The notes under the pieces: model-generated | Databases searched by the model: none | What the model was told of the DNA's origin: nothing | What the model saw: only the letters and a program-made list of their open reading frames with translations | Shown: positions 5,487-7,193 of the stretch, in pieces | How the letters are laid out: each line of letters starts with the position of its first letter | Numbering within the stretch: position 1 is the first letter of the stretch | Source: JAEHDI01 sp035455185 | GTDB lineage: Bacteria; Acidobacteriota; Terriglobia; Bryobacterales; Bryobacteraceae | Assembly (NCBI GenBank): GCA_035455185.1 | Contig: DATIFQ010000382.1 | Span: 1-7,193, forward strand | Direction: 5' to 3' | Length of the DNA: 7,193 nt | Translations under genes and position numbers: made by a program

Positions 5487-7013
5487 ATGGCACACGGCAG
5501 GTTGAATTCTCCCATACTGAAGGCGTTGGTGTGTTCCGGTTCGGTCTATTTGGTTCCGGTGAGTTTCTACGACTTCGGAGCCAGATTCTGGTGCTCGGTA
5601 CTCCTATCCCCCAGACTAGATGACGCCTTTGCGGCGACTGTCTGGATCGCCTACCTTGCCTGGACGGTCGTGCTACAGGGCCTTCTCGCTGTCGGATTGT
5701 ATTTCTTCTTCAAACACGCAACTCGACTAATGTGGGCGCCAATTACTGCTGCGGCTCTATTTGCTGCTATCGGAGTACCGCTTAGCATCGTTGCCGTGTG
5801 GCTGGACGCCCGCGTGGTGCCGTTCATCTACCGCGAGGGCGAGGGCGAAGCCGTTGACTGGGAGGAATCCTGCCGAGCCGAACACGCACATCTCCTCGTG
5901 CCAGCGCGGTCGCGCTACGGCTTTCTCGAACGGTCAGGTCGGGCATGGATAGTCCCCCACGCGGTGGAAGAGCCGACGCTTCTTCTGCCTGAGGGCTGTC
6001 AGAAAGTTGCATATACGGCAAGCGAAACGGGGGAGAATGAGCTAAGAAGGATCTTCAAGCGTGAATCCGGGTTCGACATTGGATGGCACCATGCAGGCTT
6101 TAGATACATGTGGTTCGACAAACACGTATCCTCGAATCAGGGCACGACTTGGAGTTCAGAGTACGGCTATCAATTCACACCGACAGGCGTGATGTTCCAG
6201 CGGCAGTACCTACCGGGAGGATGTGTCATTTTCGGGTTAAGCCCGCTCGGAAAGAGAGACGTTCCAGCCAAGAGTGGTGCCGGGTGTCCCGTACTTTCGG
6301 GGGACTCTGACTCACTGGGGTCACTCGAGCGCGCAGCATACAGCGTGAGTGAACGACGCGTGGACATCGGGTCGCCTGGCGATGGTACGGAACTCGTGGT
6401 CGACATTTCCAAGGTTGGGCCGGGCTTCATTAGTCTTGAGGGAGTCTCCGTGGAACGCCGCAGGCTTCTTATCAGACGGCAGTCGAGCAGGTTGCTAAAC
6501 GTTAAGATCGCCGACCTGGAGGACCGCGGTTTCTCCCATGAGTACTCGGAGATCTCCTTCGATGGCCAAGTGGCATGGCGGTTACCTCGGGTCGGCGATG
6601 CGGATGACGCACGACTCGTCGCTGACTCGCCGAACTGGATCTCGTGGCAAACCGAACCACTACGAGCGCCCGGTTGTTGCGTGTTGGAGTGGAACGTGGG
6701 AGGGCGCGTCGGCACTCACAAGGTGGCGAGAGGCCGGAATATAGTCTCGGTCAGCCTTAACCCAACAGGCAAGCTAATCGCTGTGAGTGTTAGCGATATG
6801 CACAGAACGGGCGAGATCCGCGATTCAGTGTACGTCATCCGCAGCCGCGACCGGGCTGAGGTCTTCCGCCGATATCTTCCTCCGCTCACTCAGTCGAGGG
6901 TCCAGTTTGTGGGGCCATCGCTTCTTGCCTACACTGATTTTGACGGTTCGGACGGATTTGTTCGAGTGGTCAAGGTGCCTGAGAACATCGACATTGCTAA
7001 TCCGGGATCGTAG
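5487..7013 (+). CDS. Orphan membrane protein with beta-rich C-terminal region
   Basis: I do not recognise this gene. From the ATG at 5487 the product is 508 aa. Residues 49-75 and 82-106 are strong membrane segments; 12-30 is a weaker third. The remaining 400 residues are soluble. Late segments such as 'EISFDGQVAWRLP' (355-367) and 'VSLNPTGKLIAVSVS' (422-436), followed by 'VYVIRSRDRAEVF' (448-460), resemble blades of a WD40 or similar beta-propeller, but too few for a clear call. Three membrane segments would place the large region on the opposite side from the N-terminus. The frame stays open upstream to alternative TTG (5418, 5466) and GTG (5469) starts; no start has a good Shine-Dalgarno, so the start is uncertain. 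Base composition is visibly less G+C-rich than pnp and the left-hand genes (30 of 60 bases in 6061-6120). It lies between the 47-bp repeats. Confidence 0.7.
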   Translation: MAHGRLNSPILKALVCSGSVYLVPVSFYDFGARFWCSVLLSPRLDDAFAATVWIAYLAWTVVLQGLLAVGLYFFFKHATRLMWAPITAAALFAAIGVPLSIVAVWLDARVVPFIYREGEGEAVDWEESCRAEHAHLLVPARSRYGFLERSGRAWIVPHAVEEPTLLLPEGCQKVAYTASETGENELRRIFKRESGFDIGWHHAGFRYMWFDKHVSSNQGTTWSSEYGYQFTPTGVMFQRQYLPGGCVIFGLSPLGKRDVPAKSGAGCPVLSGDSDSLGSLERAAYSVSERRVDIGSPGDGTELVVDISKVGPGFISLEGVSVERRRLLIRRQSSRLLNVKIADLEDRGFSHEYSEISFDGQVAWRLPRVGDADDARLVADSPNWISWQTEPLRAPGCCVLEWNVGGRVGTHKVARGRNIVSVSLNPTGKLIAVSVSDMHRTGEIRDSVYVIRSRDRAEVFRRYLPPLTQSRVQFVGPSLLAYTDFDGSDGFVRVVKVPENIDIANPGS

Positions 7014-7092
7014 GGCCGATCTCAGACATTGTAAGCATCCCGCGATTAGTTTCCGAACTTCCCCCGGGCGACTGAATCTTCGCGCTCGAACG

Positions 7093-7128
7093 GAAGGGAG
7101 AAGCCGCTGCTCAGTCCCGCTTCCCTTC
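7093..7128 (+). terminator. Imperfect hairpin downstream of the orphan gene
   Basis: GAAGGG (7093-7098) and AAGC (7101-7104) pair with GCTT (7119-7122) and CCCTTC (7123-7128), leaving a 2-nt bulge and a 14-nt loop. It lies 79 bp past the stop at 7013 and 17 bp before the converging gene's stop. There is no T-tract, so it may only mark a convergent intergenic stem. Confidence 0.35.
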
Positions 7129-7145
7129 GTGGCCGTACTCCGCCG

Positions 7146-7192
7146 CTACTGCTTGATGACCGTGCCGTCGCGGCGGCGGACTTCGCCCCAGC
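7146..7192 (-). repeat. 47-bp direct repeat, right copy
   Basis: Exact copy of 5069-5115 in the same orientation. Equivalent positions are 2,077 bp apart. It covers the last 14 codons and the stop of the gene cut by the window edge. Confidence 0.95.
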
Positions 7193-7193
7193 C
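7146..7193 (-). CDS. C-terminal end of an unidentified gene (partial)
   Basis: Only the last 15 codons and a TAG (7146-7148) are present: GWGEVRRRDGTVIKQ. The call rests on the identical tail at 5069-5115, where an open frame also ends at the same stop, and on high G+C at third positions. The family cannot be judged from so little. It converges with the orphan membrane protein gene. Confidence 0.5.
   Translation of the reverse strand, partial: GWGEVRRRDGTVIKQ

Overview
The window reads as a chromosomal stretch of a high-G+C bacterium. An exported RraA-like protein next to a Tat-exported sugar-phosphate-isomerase-type TIM barrel, plus the rpsO-pnp pair, would suit an acidobacterium of the Solibacter/Bryobacter type. 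That assignment is inference from gene content and style, not from any diagnostic marker.

Layout. Positions 59-1730 hold a two-gene plus-strand unit: an RraA-fold protein with a signal peptide, then a TIM-barrel isomerase/epimerase-like protein with a twin-arginine leader, 31 bp apart. Both products appear to be sent across the cytoplasmic membrane, so they may share a sugar or organic-acid substrate outside the cytoplasm. A perfect 13-bp inverted repeat (1745-1781) separates this unit from the converging pnp gene. Positions 1799-4395 hold the conserved rpsO-pnp pair on the minus strand: ribosomal protein S15, a 221-bp hairpin-rich spacer, then polynucleotide phosphorylase. The rpsO leader carries an 8-bp perfect inverted repeat that begins about where transcription should start and ends next to the Shine-Dalgarno sequence. 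A GNAT acetyltransferase gene (4482-5060) diverges from rpsO.

From 5061 to the right edge the style changes. A 47-bp sequence is present twice in the same orientation (5069-5115 and 7146-7192), with 2,077 bp between equivalent positions. Read on the minus strand, both copies encode the same C-terminal tail of an unidentified protein and its stop codon. The left copy is attached to a decayed reading frame; the right copy is the end of a gene that runs off the window. Between them sits one plus-strand gene (5487-7013) for an orphan membrane protein with N-terminal membrane segments and a long beta-rich C-terminal region, in visibly lower-G+C DNA. This is the most unusual part of the window. It could be a cassette inserted at, or trapped between, duplicated gene ends. 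I see no transposase, integrase, CRISPR array, tRNA or rRNA, and no recognisable new multi-gene system.
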